Below, in pieces: positions 14,748 to 16,190 of a stretch of DNA of 16,190 nucleotides. The notes below the pieces were generated by a model that saw only the letters and a list, made by a program, of their open reading frames with translations, was not told the origin of the DNA and did no database searches. Made by a program: the position numbers and the translations under genes. The DNA lies in NCBI GenBank assembly GCA_019454865.1, contig JACFNJ010000033.1, positions 1-16,190 on the forward strand, given 5' to 3'. Position 1 is the first letter of the stretch. Each line of letters starts with the position of its first letter. This DNA comes from Bacteroidia bacterium. GTDB taxonomy: Bacteria; Bacteroidota; Bacteroidia; UKL13-3.

Positions 14748-16190
14748 CTAAAAATAAAATGAAACTCCTAAACGTGTTAAACGAGGTAAAGCAAAGAAAT
14801 TAGGATTTACCATTCGAATATTATACAAATCAACAAATGATTGTGAGCTTGTAGCTACACGTTTTTGTTCAATTGATTGTGGTGAGGCCAAATAACCATC
14901 ATCATAAGCTGAACCGGTATAAGAATAAACGCTTAATACATTTGCAGCATTAAGAATATTTTGAACCCATATAAATGCACGAAGGCGATATACGGATTGT
15001 TTGCCATCTAAACCTTCTTTCTTAAATGTAAAGTATTTATCAATATTCATATCAATATAAAACTGTGGTGGTAAATTAGAACCATTAATAGTTCCTTTTA
15101 CTTGCGAACGAGCAACCACACCCGACTGTACTTCCGGTACGGCAGTAAGTGTTTCGGTATATGGACGACCGGATGTATAATTAAATATAAAGTTAATACC
15201 GGCATTTTCTAATATTTTATATCCATTTACAATTGGACCGTCATATTCCTTACCTTCTTTGTAATGGTAATCAATTGTTCCTTTTAGGGTATGGCGTGTA
15301 TCAAAACTCACCGGATATACACTACGTAATGTAGGCAAACCAACTTGAATTAATGCGCTGCTGGATTGCGAGTTGGAACCTGTACCTTCTGCAAATTGCA
15401 ATGCATAGTTTGCTGATAAATTTATATTACCCAAATCGCGTAGTTCGTACTCCACACGGAATGACTTCACAGTTGAAAAATCTAAGTTACCAAATGCAGT
15501 ATAAGGGAAAGGATATGCTTCAACAAAACGATATAATTGAATTAAATTTCTAAACTCGCGATACGATGCAATTAAGCCTATTGCAGAGTTGTCTCCAATT
15601 TGCTGACGAAATCCTATTTCATAATCGGTAACTTGTGTCATCTTCAAATCCGGATTTGCAACAACACCAGTTCTTCTATTATTTAAGTAAAAGTAATCAT
15701 CAATTTGAGCAACATTACTTTCTGTAGGACGTTGTACCAAAACATCATAATTACCAAAAAACTGAGATGTAGTTGAAATTGGAAAAGAGAATGAAATACG
15801 TGGAGATACTTTAACATCCGGTTGATAATCCTTAAATGATGCTGCAGTAGGAACTTGCGCATTATCATTAACTAATAATGGTATGTTTTGTCCGGGAGCA
15901 TTACTATTTACCATTTGTGCATTACGCCAAATTGCAGATGGGTCAGTAACCGGGTTTCCGTTTTTATCATACCAATCGTTGCCATTTCTAAATCCTGTAA
16001 TATTTATATTACCAGAAGAAGGTGTTTTTGTATCAACATATACTACATATTTATCACCAATTGTTGATGGGATAGAAGATGCTAATCCTCTAATATTATT
16101 ACTTCTAACTTCTCCAGCGGAATAAACCGGAACCAATGAATATGGGTCTTTTAATACCACTTGGTTTGCATCAAAACGGTCGAAACGAAC
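14748..16190 (-). CDS. TonB-dependent receptor, C-terminal barrel portion (5' partial)
   Basis: The frame is open to the window edge, so the signal peptide, plug and any N-terminal carboxypeptidase-like domain lie outside. About 480 residues are visible, starting RFDRFDANQVVLKDPYS. They show repeated amphipathic strands of a 22-strand type barrel: DVLVQRPTESNVAQIDDYF, NPDLKMTQVTDYEIGFRQQ (a receptor-barrel strand pair), INFIFNYTSGRPYTE, FIWVQNILNAANV and the closing strand LTRLGVSFYF. The last residue is Phe, the usual signal for insertion of barrels by the BAM complex. The GTG at 16160 is internal and not a start. TonB receptors import large ligands using ExbBD-TonB energy, but when paired with a big surface protein they may work as SusC-like or anchoring partners. 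The substrate is unknown. No SusD homologue is present; the 1293-residue protein occupies the next position. Confidence 0.88.
   Translation of the reverse strand, partial: VRFDRFDANQVVLKDPYSLVPVYSAGEVRSNNIRGLASSIPSTIGDKYVVYVDTKTPSSGNINITGFRNGNDWYDKNGNPVTDPSAIWRNAQMVNSNAPGQNIPLLVNDNAQVPTAASFKDYQPDVKVSPRISFSFPISTTSQFFGNYDVLVQRPTESNVAQIDDYFYLNNRRTGVVANPDLKMTQVTDYEIGFRQQIGDNSAIGLIASYREFRNLIQLYRFVEAYPFPYTAFGNLDFSTVKSFRVEYELRDLGNINLSANYALQFAEGTGSNSQSSSALIQVGLPTLRSVYPVSFDTRHTLKGTIDYHYKEGKEYDGPIVNGYKILENAGINFIFNYTSGRPYTETLTAVPEVQSGVVARSQVKGTINGSNLPPQFYIDMNIDKYFTFKKEGLDGKQSVYRLRAFIWVQNILNAANVLSVYSYTGSAYDDGYLASPQSIEQKRVATSSQSFVDLYNIRMVNPNFFALPRLTRLGVSFYF

Overview
The window looks like a chromosomal piece of a member of the Bacteroidota, probably an environmental lineage related to Chitinophagales/Sphingobacteria. 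The evidence is low GC (roughly one third by eye), gene starts without Shine-Dalgarno sequences, a type IX secretion (T9SS) C-terminal sorting domain, a PorV/PorQ-family outer-membrane barrel, a TonB-dependent receptor, and a TPR sensor kinase of the form common in that phylum. I see no rRNA, tRNA, CRISPR array, insertion sequence or phage gene. The window is densely coding; no gap between genes exceeds about 90 bases.

Left part (1-2862): the 3' part of a large plus-strand gene for a secreted modular surface protein (CARDB-like repeats, a LamG domain, a T9SS type A sorting tail). It ends at a hairpin that can terminate transcription from both sides. Middle (2863-8026, minus strand): five tightly packed genes, transcribed from 8026 downwards. 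They encode a polytopic LPG-synthase/flippase-like membrane protein, a membrane-anchored family 2 glycosyltransferase, a 90-residue conserved-looking small protein, a zinc-independent quinone oxidoreductase-like MDR enzyme, and a periplasmic-TPR histidine kinase with no response regulator beside it. The first two probably act together on a lipid-linked sugar at the inner membrane; how the other three relate to them is unknown.

Housekeeping block (8084-9591): ruvC on the plus strand, divergent from the five-gene operon, converges on a minus-strand greA-HIT pair. A short hairpin between ruvC and the HIT gene is built partly from both stop codons. Right part (9678-16190, minus strand): three outer-membrane or secreted genes in the order TonB-dependent receptor (its N-terminal part lies beyond the window), a 1293-residue secreted protein of unknown function, and a PorV/PorQ-like barrel. 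A strong terminator follows, before greA. This trio is the best candidate for an undescribed system: a receptor-type barrel, a giant secreted partner and a PorV-like shuttle or anchor barrel made from one transcript. All functional statements rest on motif recognition from the translated sequence; no database search was possible.
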